From the NCBI GenBank assembly GCA_016124935.1, contig WGMS01000030.1, positions 1 to 64,000 on the forward strand: DNA of 64,000 bases, read 5' to 3'. The notes under the pieces are model-generated. The model searched no databases. It saw nothing but the letters and a program-made list of their open reading frames with translations, and was not told where the DNA came from. Below, one piece after another: positions 1-8,132 of this stretch (position 1 is the stretch's first letter; every line of letters starts with the position of its first letter). This stretch comes from a bacterium. GTDB taxonomy: Bacteria > Cyanobacteriota > Vampirovibrionia > Obscuribacterales > Obscuribacteraceae. The translations under genes and the position numbers were made by a program.

Positions 1-189
1 CATACTAAGGCTCCGCATCTCCCAAACAGCCCCGCTAAACGCGACTCAATTTCTTTGCTCCGCCATACTAAGGCTCCGCATCTCCCAAACAGCCCCGCTA
101 AACGCGACTCAATTTCTTTGCTCCGCCATACTAAGGCTCCGAATCTCCCAAACAGCCCCGCTAAACGCGACTCAATTTCTTTGCTCCGC
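1..189. repeat. 63-bp tandem repeat, three copies, cut by the window edge
   Basis: Three head-to-tail copies of a 63-base unit begin at 1, 64 and 127. Copies 1 and 2 are identical; copy 3 differs by one base near 142 (a for c). The array stops at 189 and may continue to the left. The unit length is a multiple of three, and two plus-strand frames and one minus-strand frame have no stop inside it, so the array could be coding. Seen directly. Whether it is genic, a mobile repeat or a contig-end artefact cannot be decided here. Confidence 0.95.
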
Positions 190-194
190 CACAT
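1..194 (-). CDS. Possible N-terminus of a 21-residue-repeat protein (partial)
   Basis: On the minus strand an ATG at 194-192 opens a frame that runs without stop through all three 63-base repeats to the window edge. It would encode at least 64 residues made of a 21-residue unit containing the stretch SKEIESRLAGLFGR. The most N-terminal copy has Phe where the other two have Cys. The unit mixes charged and hydrophobic residues plausibly, but no clear Shine-Dalgarno precedes the ATG and two other frames are also open through the repeat. I do not recognise the repeat. Low confidence: this may be non-coding repeat DNA. Confidence 0.25.
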   Translation of the reverse strand, partial: MWRSKEIESRLAGLFGRFGALVWRSKEIESRLAGLFGRCGALVWRSKEIESRLAGLFGRCGALV

Positions 195-388
195 CAGATA
201 ACTGAGTCATCGCATAGAAGCCAGTACAGGACCGGTTTTATGTCAATTCATATAGAGAATTATATGGAAACTTATCATGAAGGGTTAAGCCCAGACGGCA
301 TAATCGTATTAGGCATATTAGCTTAAGCCTCCTGTATGGTAGGGATGAGGGGGCGACCGGGCGTACAAAACTCTTTCGATTAACGAGT

Positions 389-1036
389 ATGTCTTTAGAT
401 ACACAAGATAAGAGCAGGGACAATTCCAGCTATTCAGAGCCTGAGCAATACGACCTTTCTTTTGCTTACTCATTTAACTGGGACAAACCCGAAGAACAGA
501 TAAGGGAGGCACTCAAGGTGTTGCTGTGTAATAGAGAAGAGAATAGTGGAAACACAGAACCTCAGAGGGCAGAGGTCATGACAAAAACAAAAGAGACTGA
601 ACAAGATCTAAAAAGACAGGCAATTAAAGAAAGTGCTGCTCTCGAAGCAGCGAGGATCCGCTGGCTTCTTGCTATAAATCCAAACACACCGCCGCCGGTG
701 CTGGATCATCTGACAAGAAACGCGCCTTCTCAGCTACTGGAGAGAATTGGCGAGCATCCGCGCGCCCATTCGACTACTCTGGCAAGACTCGCTGTTCACA
801 GCGACTGTCAGGTGCGAGCCGCAGTAGCGGAGAACATGAATACTTCTATGAAGACGATCTGGAATCTGGTCCGGGACCCCAGTCCCGATGTCAGACTGAG
901 ACTGGCTGAGAGCTACACGGTGCCCATAGCCATTCTCAGGGTGCTCGCCGATGACGAAAATCCTTATGTGGCATCAAGAGCACAGAAAACTCTGCTGCGT
1001 TTGATGCGAGAGGTAACGGATCTTAAAACTGCCTGA
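389..1036 (+). CDS. HEAT/LRV-like repeat protein
   Basis: 215-residue protein of unknown function. The first 85 or so residues are polar and low in complexity. From about residue 90 to 205 it is built of short helical repeats of the type LLAINPNTPPPVLDHLTRN, LARLAVHSDCQVRAAVAEN and LVRDPSPDVRLRLAES, which resemble leucine-rich repeat variant (LRV) or HEAT repeats. Such repeats usually bind proteins. No signal peptide or membrane segment is seen. The ATG follows a weak purine stretch, and ATGs further in are possible starts. The gene stands alone; the next gene is convergent. The 190 bases upstream hold no other convincing gene. The role is not predictable from sequence. Confidence 0.75.
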   Translation: MSLDTQDKSRDNSSYSEPEQYDLSFAYSFNWDKPEEQIREALKVLLCNREENSGNTEPQRAEVMTKTKETEQDLKRQAIKESAALEAARIRWLLAINPNTPPPVLDHLTRNAPSQLLERIGEHPRAHSTTLARLAVHSDCQVRAAVAENMNTSMKTIWNLVRDPSPDVRLRLAESYTVPIAILRVLADDENPYVASRAQKTLLRLMREVTDLKTA

Positions 1037-1098
1037 GAAGCATAGATTCAATAATAATCAGGCAATCGTTTGCACCTCAGATTCTATAGCTCCTTCCC

Positions 1099-2703
1099 CT
1101 ATTCGGAAGGAGCTTTTAGATCCTTGAAGCAAACAATCGGCATAGCGCTTGTGGCAGCCACTTTGCGCGCCACCTTGGCAGCGGACAATAACAGACCGAT
1201 ATCCTTACAGTCTTCCGGCACACCCGCTATTCCAAAAGCACAAACCAGAGAGCTCGGATCCATACCGGCGGAGAGCCCCTTGCTACGGAGCAATTCAAAA
1301 ACTCGGTGACAGAGAATCACCGCCGAAGGAATCTCCGTATTTGGAAGAATAATGGCATAGCTCAAAGTTTCGAAGTGAGCGGCGATATCGATAGGCCGCA
1401 TGATGTTGGCCAGCCGCAGCCCGACCTCCGCCACCTGGGTAACGGTTAAGGGCTCCAGCTGCCCTCCTCGATTGGTCCAGAGATCGAAGACAATCACCGT
1501 AAATGGCAGGTTCGCATACTGAGCTCGATAAAACTCCTTCTCCAGAAAGTACTGAAAAGACGAGAAAGAAAATAAGCAGGTATCGGCTCTCAGAAGGGAT
1601 GCCATGACCGAGTTGATTGCGTTCCTGTCCAGATGGGTAGAGATGAGATGTTTTGTCTTATCAGGCTTCAAGGGGCTTTCTGAGATTTTCACCAGACCGC
1701 ATTGAAACATATTGAAAAGAATAGGCACCCACTCTTTCTTTGTCATCGGTCTTTCCCGAAGAATGTCGAACATCGTGGTATTGCCATCAAGACGCAAATA
1801 AAACTGTTTCTGAAGATTGGTGTCGCATGGTGCGCCCTTCTTCACTGCTTCTTCGAACTGTTGTTCCGAAAGACCGGCATTGGCTCTATGAAGATAAGCC
1901 TCCATCTTAAAGCCCTGACCCATCAGATACTTTGTCTGATCTAATAAGGTGATGCTCTCCATCAAGATGGCATCAATCCGACGCTTCACCGTTCTTTGCT
2001 CAGTAGATTCGTCATTATAGAAATAGAACTTGCCGGTCTCCCAGGTGACCAGCTCCATTATGGCAAGCTCCCCTTGCTGACTAAGAGCGGTGGCATGAAC
2101 AAGATCTCCACTCACGAAAAACAGCTCAGCCATGGACTGATCACTTATCACCATCAGCTTGCCGCTTCGCTTCCCCATATTGATTGACTGGAGCAAAGTC
2201 GGAATAGGCCAGTCATCCAGCGAGCCTTCCATAGAAGCCTGAATACCGACTCGCTCATCTTGCCTGAATACTGGAACTTTCTGGCTTGTGGAAGTAAGAG
2301 ACTGCAAACCCAGAAGCGAAGTGCTGTACGATCCGGACAAACCCGTGTTGCGGGTCTCGCTCTGCCCGAACAAAGACTGAGAGTCGGTTCCATAGGACAT
2401 GTTCTCGGTGGATTCCGAAAGAACCAGGTTGAGAACCAGCGCCACATCACCGGTTTGATAGGTCCAGACCTCTATTTCATCCCGTCCCTCACCAATCATC
2501 AGATTCCAGGTCGGCTCGGAGACATTTTGCGAGCAAGTGGCGATCAGACGGTATATATCGCTGGAATTGTAAAATTGCCAGGGCAACTCGAACTGCTTAC
2601 CCGGAGTCTGCCTGGACTGTGCAAGCATGCCGGTAATGTCATCGATTGTGGGCAGACTGGCAAGTCTGGGCAATTTGACTAACTTGTCGGAAGGGCGATA
2701 CAT
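1099..2703 (-). CDS. DUF4388 domain protein with degenerate GGDEF domain
   Basis: 534 residues, probably cytoplasmic. Residues about 158-255 match the DUF4388/PatA-N type domain (SLDDWPIPTLLQSINMGKRS, then LFFVSGDLVHA and WETGKFYFY), found in response regulators and in gliding, pilus and heterocyst regulators of Cyanobacteria and Myxobacteria. The last 160 residues have the fold pattern of a GGDEF domain (SFQYFLEKEFYRAQYANLPF, later FGIAGVPED and LLLSAAKVARKVA). The active-site position reads HFETLSYAIILPNT where an active enzyme has RYGGDEF, so diguanylate cyclase activity is unlikely. It could be a c-di-GMP or protein-interaction module. Single gene on the minus strand, convergent with the gene ending at 1036. 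Confidence 0.8.
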   Translation of the reverse strand: MYRPSDKLVKLPRLASLPTIDDITGMLAQSRQTPGKQFELPWQFYNSSDIYRLIATCSQNVSEPTWNLMIGEGRDEIEVWTYQTGDVALVLNLVLSESTENMSYGTDSQSLFGQSETRNTGLSGSYSTSLLGLQSLTSTSQKVPVFRQDERVGIQASMEGSLDDWPIPTLLQSINMGKRSGKLMVISDQSMAELFFVSGDLVHATALSQQGELAIMELVTWETGKFYFYNDESTEQRTVKRRIDAILMESITLLDQTKYLMGQGFKMEAYLHRANAGLSEQQFEEAVKKGAPCDTNLQKQFYLRLDGNTTMFDILRERPMTKKEWVPILFNMFQCGLVKISESPLKPDKTKHLISTHLDRNAINSVMASLLRADTCLFSFSSFQYFLEKEFYRAQYANLPFTVIVFDLWTNRGGQLEPLTVTQVAEVGLRLANIMRPIDIAAHFETLSYAIILPNTEIPSAVILCHRVFELLRSKGLSAGMDPSSLVCAFGIAGVPEDCKDIGLLLSAAKVARKVAATSAMPIVCFKDLKAPSE

Positions 2704-2815
2704 CTAAAACTTGCGGAAATCAGGAGATTTTGGAATTATAAACTTCGAGTAGTGCCTAATGAGATTATATAGAGATTTACCCGAACCTACCACCGAATCC
2801 AGTATTGCCGAGCCC

Positions 2816-3628
2816 TTATATGCCCCGGTGCCTCAGCATTCGATTAAGCTCTGCTTGAATCTCGCCCTCCAGCCAGAAAGACAGTCTTTTCGCCACACTC
2901 TCCAAATCATCCCGGCTCTTGACCTTGTCATAATCCGCTTTCTTGAGAACGTTCATCGATACTTCGACCGGTAACTGAACTAGATTGAGCGGCATGGGCA
3001 ACCAGGGAAAGAAGGGCGTTACAGGATAGAACGGCAATTTCAGAAGCTTGCTGAGCACCTCGAAATTATCAAGCACTGGATTGATCTCATCAAAGCCCAG
3101 GAAGGAAACAGGGTAAACTTCGACCCCGCATTCGACCACCGGCAGGAGCATCGTCCAGTCAAACTCTTCCAGGCGATAGCGGCGAGAAAATGGCTTGGTC
3201 AAACCCGATATCCCCTCAGGAAATATGGCTACGGCTTCGCCCCGCTCGAAAAGAGTCTTCATATTGGCGGAGGACCAATCGAGAAATCCAAGCCCCTCGA
3301 GCAGTGCACGGGTTCTAGCATCGAGGTCGGACTCCAGATCGGCTAGAACATAAATTCGGCGAGCACCTTGTTTTCTTTTAGCCAGGGCGTGACCAAGCAT
3401 CAAAGCCGGCCATGGAAAGACGCTGCCCTGGTTTCCGACAATCAGACAGGGACCTTCGCTCTTCGACGGAATACGCTCCAGCCCCAGAGACTCGACCCTC
3501 CACCAGCGCCGATAAAGGAACTCCAGAATCGGCTCCAACTTGTCCAGAGACCGAAACTCCGGCGAATCGCTTTTATCGGACATTGTCATATTCTGATCAT
3601 GTTCCAGAGTCAGGTCAGGCTGCTCCAT
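2816..3628 (-). CDS. PlsC-like acyltransferase paralogue lacking the catalytic His and Asp
   Basis: 270 residues, lysophospholipid acyltransferase (PlsC/LPLAT) family. It is clearly a paralogue of the upstream gene ending at 3615: both share the spacing, a downstream PEG motif (here FPEG, residues 134-137) and a matching C-terminal half with the stretch PFFPWLPMPLNLV. In the catalytic block the intact paralogue has His80 and Asp87 (HX6D); the same positions here are Gln67 and Pro74 (GNQGSVFPWPAL). Without these residues acyl transfer by the known mechanism is not expected. Its start overlaps the upstream stop by 14 bases, so the two are probably co-translated. It may be a regulatory or structural partner. 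Pseudoenzyme status is inferred from the motif alone. Confidence 0.8.
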   Translation of the reverse strand: MEQPDLTLEHDQNMTMSDKSDSPEFRSLDKLEPILEFLYRRWWRVESLGLERIPSKSEGPCLIVGNQGSVFPWPALMLGHALAKRKQGARRIYVLADLESDLDARTRALLEGLGFLDWSSANMKTLFERGEAVAIFPEGISGLTKPFSRRYRLEEFDWTMLLPVVECGVEVYPVSFLGFDEINPVLDNFEVLSKLLKLPFYPVTPFFPWLPMPLNLVQLPVEVSMNVLKKADYDKVKSRDDLESVAKRLSFWLEGEIQAELNRMLRHRGI

Positions 3629-4523
3629 TGGAAACTTTCTCCTCGACCGGCGACTCTTCCCAACCTGTGAACACAGACTTACGCCGCTTCAAGAGCGAAT
3701 TCAGATCTTTCTGAATCAGATACTGGATCTCGCGAGCGAGCTTGAGAACCAGTTTCTTATCCCGGGCACGCTCAGGCTCGTAGCCCAGATCGATGGGATC
3801 ATGAATATGAATCATCCAGCGGACAGGCAATGGCACAAACATAAGAGGGAAAGGCAACCAGGGAAAACCTGGCGTGACAGGGAAGAATGGCATCTGAACA
3901 AGTCTTGCCAGCTCCCTGACATTGACGAAATTGGGATAGATCTCGTCACCACCGACGGTAGAGACAGGAATGATTGGCGACTGTGATTCGATGGCGATTT
4001 TGACGAAACCAGGGTGAAAGTCCAGCACTCTGTACCGCTCATCAAAGGTCTTACCGACCCCCCTCACCCCTTCAGGATAGATGCCGACCAGTTCATCAGC
4101 AGCCAGAAGCGCTTCGGCATTCTTCAAGGTGGCCCTGACCTGGCCGGTCTTCTTAACCCAGTCAGCAAGCGCCGGTAACTTGAAAAACCAGTCGGTGGCA
4201 AGATAGCGGATGCGGCGGGGAGACTCGTGATAATTGCACATCGCCACCGTAATCATAGCGCCGTCCATGGGCAGAAGACCCGAGTGATTGCCGACCAGAA
4301 GGGCTCTTCCTTCCGCCGGAATGTTCTCGATGCCGCGAGTTTCGACCTTGAAGTAATCCTCGAAAAGAAAACGGAAAACCGGTTCCCATCGGGCGAAAGT
4401 AGCCAGATCAAAGCCGAACTGATCTTCATTCTCGGCATATCGCTCGTAGAAAGAGGGGTTTCTCCTGGCAAAAACATCCAGGGGATCGGCTGCTAGCGTT
4501 TTAAGATTCGACCAATTAGCCAC
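3615..4523 (-). CDS. Lysophospholipid acyltransferase family protein
   Basis: 302 residues, PlsC/LPLAT family. Enzymes of this family move an acyl chain from acyl-CoA or acyl-ACP to a glycerol-based acceptor at the membrane. The catalytic block is GNHSGLLPMDGAM with His80 and Asp87; the acceptor-binding block is IYPEGVRG (Pro150-Glu151-Gly152). The HX6D spacing resembles the DGAT/TMEM68-like subgroup more than classical HX4D PlsC, so the acceptor may be diacylglycerol or another lipid rather than lysophosphatidate. It follows the small membrane protein gene, overlapping it by 31 bases, and precedes its degenerate paralogue, forming a three-gene minus-strand unit. The exact substrate is unknown. 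Confidence 0.85.
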   Translation of the reverse strand: MANWSNLKTLAADPLDVFARRNPSFYERYAENEDQFGFDLATFARWEPVFRFLFEDYFKVETRGIENIPAEGRALLVGNHSGLLPMDGAMITVAMCNYHESPRRIRYLATDWFFKLPALADWVKKTGQVRATLKNAEALLAADELVGIYPEGVRGVGKTFDERYRVLDFHPGFVKIAIESQSPIIPVSTVGGDEIYPNFVNVRELARLVQMPFFPVTPGFPWLPFPLMFVPLPVRWMIHIHDPIDLGYEPERARDKKLVLKLAREIQYLIQKDLNSLLKRRKSVFTGWEESPVEEKVSNGAA

Positions 4524-4693
4524 AGAAATCCAAGCACTCCCGGTCCAAATGAGATGAAAAGCACGAATCTTCTGAGCAGATCATGCATGAACTCTCCTGC
4601 GGATTCATGCACTATTTCCTGATCCGAGCTATCTACTTTTTCTTCGTTTCTCTCCTGCGCCGTATCTACATCCGACATAGCGATCGTCCTCAA
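4493..4693 (-). CDS. Small single-pass membrane protein
   Basis: 66 residues (61 if the second Met at 4678 is the start). The N-terminal 40 residues are acidic and polar. Residues about 42-62 form one hydrophobic helix (RFVLFISFGPGVLGFLWLIG), ending in a basic RILKR tail, which suggests a cytoplasmic C-terminus close to the membrane. Its 3' end overlaps the acyltransferase gene start by 31 bases in another frame, so it probably leads a three-gene unit with the acyltransferase pair. I do not recognise a family. It might anchor or regulate the acyltransferases; that is inference from position only. Confidence 0.55.
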   Translation of the reverse strand: MRTIAMSDVDTAQERNEEKVDSSDQEIVHESAGEFMHDLLRRFVLFISFGPGVLGFLWLIGRILKR

Positions 4694-4870
4694 ACAAAGA
4701 AGCGGTGATGCACGATCTTAAGTATAAATACAGAGCCTGTACAAACCTGAGATCAATTAAGAAAGTTTTACCGATTGGCTGACTCTCGGTCCCTAGATGA
4801 GATAATCAAAGTTCTTGGAAAATTCCAGAACGCTATCGCCCACTTGCCGACCGGCTCTAAGGAGAGAATT

Positions 4871-5197
4871 ATGCAACCGGACATGAACCAGCTATTTCAA
4901 TCGATGCAAAAGATGCAACAGGAAGTCGTGAAGATTCAGGGAGAACTTCAACAGACGACCCTGGAAGGAAAAGCTGGTGGTGGAGCGGTTACCATCACCT
5001 GTAATGGCGCCATGGAATTTCTCTCGGTCAAAATCAAACCGGAAGCAATCGACCCGGAAGATCCGGGCACCCTGGAAGATCTAATTCTAGTCGCTGTCAA
5101 TGACGCCATGGCGCAATGCCAGAAGCTCGCCCAGGACAAAATGGGCAAATCCCTGGGCATGCCTGGCGGTCTTCCTCCGGGCATGGGCGGCTATTAG
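4871..5197 (+). CDS. ybaB: YbaB/EbfC family nucleoid-associated protein
   Basis: 108 residues from the ATG at 4871, chosen because AAGGAGAG lies just upstream and because the family normally starts close to MNQLFQSMQKMQQE. The frame is open further upstream to 4775, but that would add an atypical 32-residue extension. YbaB proteins form small dimers that bind DNA and are usually encoded next to recR or dnaX. Visible family features are the coiled N-terminal helix, the KAGGGAVTITCNG strand region, and the acidic DPEDPGTLEDLI helix. A Gly/Pro/Met-rich tail ends the protein. recR follows after 9 bases, the classical arrangement. Confidence 0.93.
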   Translation: MQPDMNQLFQSMQKMQQEVVKIQGELQQTTLEGKAGGGAVTITCNGAMEFLSVKIKPEAIDPEDPGTLEDLILVAVNDAMAQCQKLAQDKMGKSLGMPGGLPPGMGGY

Positions 5198-5206
5198 TTC
5201 AGGTAG

Positions 5207-5803
5207 ATGCACTTCACCCCGCCCCTGGCTAGACTGATAGAACAATTTCAAAAGCTGCCCGGTATCGGACCTAAATCGGCTCAGCGTATGGCTTTCTTTA
5301 TTCTGGGCATGAAACGGGACGAAGTCCAGGCTTTTGCCGACGCGGTCATAGACGCAAAAGACAAAGTAAAAAATTGCAGCCGCTGTTATCACCTCTCCGC
5401 TAACGATCCTTGCGAGATCTGTGTCAACGACCGTCGCGATGGAAACATCATTTGCGTGGTGGCGGATTCGAAAGACGTTATCGCCCTGGAGCGCACCAGA
5501 GAATTCAAAGGTCGCTATCATGTCCTCACCGGCTTGATCTCTCCTCTGGAGGGCAAAGGGCCGGAGCAACTGAGCATTAGAGAGCTTATCAATCGCATTC
5601 CCGACGAGGATATTCATGAGGTCATCCTGGCCATCAATCCGACCATAGAAGGCGATGCCACCGTTCTCTACCTGAACAACCTGATCAAACCCCTGGGTGT
5701 CAAAGTGACTCGAATCGCCTTCGGCTTGCCCGTAGGTGCCGATTTAGAATACGCCGACGATGTCACCCTGACCAGAGCGATGGAAGGCAGAAGAGAAGTC
5801 TGA
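5207..5803 (+). CDS. recR: Recombination mediator protein RecR
   Basis: 198 residues, the usual RecR length. RecR works with RecF and RecO to load RecA at single-stranded gaps. Visible features in order: an N-terminal helix-hairpin-helix ([20 protein letters not shown]), a four-cysteine zinc finger (CSRCYHL then PCEIC), a Toprim domain beginning [17 protein letters not shown] and containing [19 protein letters not shown], and a C-terminal Walker-B-like stretch ([19 protein letters not shown]). The gene follows ybaB directly, as in most bacteria. A short hairpin (5821-5840) separates it from the convergent dxs gene. Confidence 0.97.
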   Translation: MHFTPPLARLIEQFQKLPGIGPKSAQRMAFFILGMKRDEVQAFADAVIDAKDKVKNCSRCYHLSANDPCEICVNDRRDGNIICVVADSKDVIALERTREFKGRYHVLTGLISPLEGKGPEQLSIRELINRIPDEDIHEVILAINPTIEGDATVLYLNNLIKPLGVKVTRIAFGLPVGADLEYADDVTLTRAMEGRREV

Positions 5804-5820
5804 CCACATAAGAGCTACCA

Positions 5821-5840
5821 CCAGATGGATTTTATTCTGG
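5821..5840. terminator. Weak hairpin between convergent recR and dxs
   Basis: A 5-bp stem (CCAGA with TCTGG) closes a 10-base AT-rich loop in the 43-base gap between two convergent genes. It may end transcription from one or both sides. There is no long T tract, so support is weak. Confidence 0.3.
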
Positions 5841-5846
5841 CTCTCT

Positions 5847-7877
5847 CTACTTGCTCTCGACGCCGGCCGCTTTGATGATGAAATCCGCCACTCCGGCCAC
5901 ATCAAGACCGGTCTCTTCCAACAACAGATTCCTGGCACCATGCTGAATAAACTTGTCTTCAAGACCAAGACAAGAGACTACGGCTCCGGCAGACCCCGGG
6001 ACACTAGACCGTCTGCGGGCGCTCCACTCTAGAACCGCAGAGCCGAAACCACCACTCAGACAGCCTTCTTCCAGGGTGACCACCGGCACATCATTCGAGG
6101 AGAACACAGTCTCCAGCATCTTCTCATCCAGCGGCTTGACTGAACGGGCATAGACAACACGGGCATCAACACCTGCTCTGTTTAGAGCCGGCAGAGCCTG
6201 CATGGCGTAATCGACCATGCTGCCATAAGCCAGAACCTCAACGCGCTTGAAGGCTGAGCCTTCATGGTTTTCAGCGTAGCCTCTTACGACTTCCCAGTTA
6301 CGGTAATTTATGAACCTGAACTGCTGCGGGCCGGTCACCAGGGCGTCAGAACCTATAGCCGCATCCCGAGGAAACCGAATTGCCACCGGTCCCGGTGCGT
6401 CCTTCACAACAGAAAAGATCATGTTTCGCAACTCTTCCGCGTCAGCCGGAGCCAGAACGGTGAAGTTGGGGATGCTTCGCAAATAAGTGATATCGAAAAC
6501 ACCTTGATGGGTCTCGCCATCCTCGACCAGGCCACCACGGTCGATACCAAAGACAACCGGCAGATTCATAATAGCCACATCATGGATGACCTGATCCATC
6601 GCCCGCTGCAAAAAGGTCGAGTAGATTGAAACCACCGGCTTGAGCCCCTTTTTAGCCATACCGGCAGCCATGGTGACGGCATGCTGTTCGCAAATCGCCA
6701 CATCGAAAAATCGGTCGGGATAGACCTTAGAGAATTTGACCAGTCCGCTGCCTTCGGCGGTGGCAGGCGTTATCGCAACCAGATTCGGTTCCACCGCGGC
6801 CAGGTCGATGAGCGTGTCGGTGAAAACGTGAGAATAGGTAAGGTTCTTAGACTCCGCTTTGCCTGCTTGTTTCGGCTTTTCCTTAAGCGCGGGCTCCAGA
6901 CTGTGAGCCTTGACTCCATGGTACTTGATGGAATCTTCTTCGGCAGGTTTATAGCCTTTGCCCTTACGGGTGATGAGATGCAGCAAGTGAGGAGAGTTTT
7001 CTCCCTTGACGTTCTCGAGAGCTTCGATAACAGCCGCCACGTCATGACCATCTACCGGTCCGGAGTAGTTGATTCCGAGTTTCTCGAACACAATACCCGG
7101 AGTAACAATCCTCTCTTTGGCTTCCTGTTTCACCGAAGAGATGAGATCAACCAGCTTGGGATCGAGAGCCAGCTCGTCGAGCTTATCTTCGATCTGGTCG
7201 ATTTTACTGGTTATGTCTTTGTAGAAGAAGGTTTCTTTAATGCGCCTCATGTACTGAGAGAAGCCGCCGAGGTTCTCTGAAATCGACATATCGTTGTCGT
7301 TCAGGACAATCAGAACATCCTTCTGAATATGACCGAGATGATTGAGAGCCTCCAGGGCCATACCACCGGTAAGACCACCGTCACCGATAAGAGCAATCAC
7401 TTTGTGCTTCTGTTTTAAATGATCGCGAGCAAGGGCCATGCCCACAGCCAGAGACACAGAAGTGGAGCTGTGTCCGGCCACGAAAGAATCAAATTCGCTC
7501 TCGGCAGGACTGATGAAGCCCGAAAGACCTTTGTATTGCCTGAGGGTGCCAAACTGATCCCGGCGTCCGGTGAGGAGCTTGTGCACATAAGCCTGATGAC
7601 CAACATCCCAGAGAATCTGATCTTGCGGAGTGTTGAAGACATAGTGAAGAGCGAGAGTAATCTCGACCACACCAAGGTTGGATGCCAGATGCCCCCCGGT
7701 CTTGTTCAGGTCCTGAACAATTTGAATCCTTATCTCCTGGGCAAGAGCTTCCAGCTCCTTAGACGAAAGCCTCTTCAGCTCCTCGGGGCTGAGAATTGCA
7801 TCCAGGAAGGACTGATGTTGCCGGACTATTGTGTGCATTGGCGCTAAACGATTCTGGCTCATGGAAATACCTTGCAT
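5847..7877 (-). CDS. dxs: 1-deoxy-D-xylulose-5-phosphate synthase
   Basis: 676 residues, slightly longer than the typical 620-640. Dxs joins pyruvate and glyceraldehyde-3-phosphate in a thiamine-diphosphate-dependent reaction, the first step of the MEP isoprenoid pathway, which also feeds thiamine and pyridoxal synthesis. Visible marks: GHQAYVHKLLTGR near the N-terminus, the ThDP/Mg motif GDGGLTGGMALEALNHLG with ILNDN-type continuation (LIVLNDNDMSISEN), the transketolase pyrimidine domain with DVAICEQHAVTMAAGMA, and the C-terminal domain. The first ATG (7877) or the Met six codons in (7862) may be the start. It stands alone on the minus strand. Confidence 0.97.
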   Translation of the reverse strand: MQGISMSQNRLAPMHTIVRQHQSFLDAILSPEELKRLSSKELEALAQEIRIQIVQDLNKTGGHLASNLGVVEITLALHYVFNTPQDQILWDVGHQAYVHKLLTGRRDQFGTLRQYKGLSGFISPAESEFDSFVAGHSSTSVSLAVGMALARDHLKQKHKVIALIGDGGLTGGMALEALNHLGHIQKDVLIVLNDNDMSISENLGGFSQYMRRIKETFFYKDITSKIDQIEDKLDELALDPKLVDLISSVKQEAKERIVTPGIVFEKLGINYSGPVDGHDVAAVIEALENVKGENSPHLLHLITRKGKGYKPAEEDSIKYHGVKAHSLEPALKEKPKQAGKAESKNLTYSHVFTDTLIDLAAVEPNLVAITPATAEGSGLVKFSKVYPDRFFDVAICEQHAVTMAAGMAKKGLKPVVSIYSTFLQRAMDQVIHDVAIMNLPVVFGIDRGGLVEDGETHQGVFDITYLRSIPNFTVLAPADAEELRNMIFSVVKDAPGPVAIRFPRDAAIGSDALVTGPQQFRFINYRNWEVVRGYAENHEGSAFKRVEVLAYGSMVDYAMQALPALNRAGVDARVVYARSVKPLDEKMLETVFSSNDVPVVTLEEGCLSGGFGSAVLEWSARRRSSVPGSAGAVVSCLGLEDKFIQHGARNLLLEETGLDVAGVADFIIKAAGVESK

Positions 7878-7936
7878 AAACTATATCAATCAGGCCTACA
7901 CCTGGTACTTAATAAATAGGACCAAAACCGCTTAAC

Positions 7937-8110
7937 ATGCCCCGTATCCCCCTGGAAGCCCCAAATAATGCCGAGACAGCCTACGCTAATTTATATAAAG
8001 GAAACCTGCTCTCAAGCAAGCTGCCCGGGGCGAATCCCTGGTTTTCAGAAGCTTTCCGCGATTCAGGCTGGACTCGCCGGAATGATTTAACATGGGAAGG
8101 GTGGCGTTAA
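7937..8110 (+). CDS. Candidate 57-residue tryptophan-rich small protein
   Basis: An ATG-to-TAA frame of 57 codons lies in the gap between dxs and the next gene. The product is soluble in character, with four Trp and several Tyr/Phe, ending NDLTWEGWR, and has protein-like composition with no low-complexity stretch. It ends 22 bases before the next gene on the same strand, so both could be co-transcribed. The Shine-Dalgarno is poor: TAGGACC lies about 16 bases upstream of the ATG. I recognise no family. If conserved in related genomes it is a real gene; on this sequence alone it remains a candidate. Confidence 0.4.
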   Translation: MPRIPLEAPNNAETAYANLYKGNLLSSKLPGANPWFSEAFRDSGWTRRNDLTWEGWR

Positions 8111-8132
8111 ACAAAAGTTAGAATTCAAGAGG

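Noticed and set aside
1..200. CRISPR array
   Set aside because: The repeats touch each other with no variable spacers, so the pattern is a plain tandem repeat.
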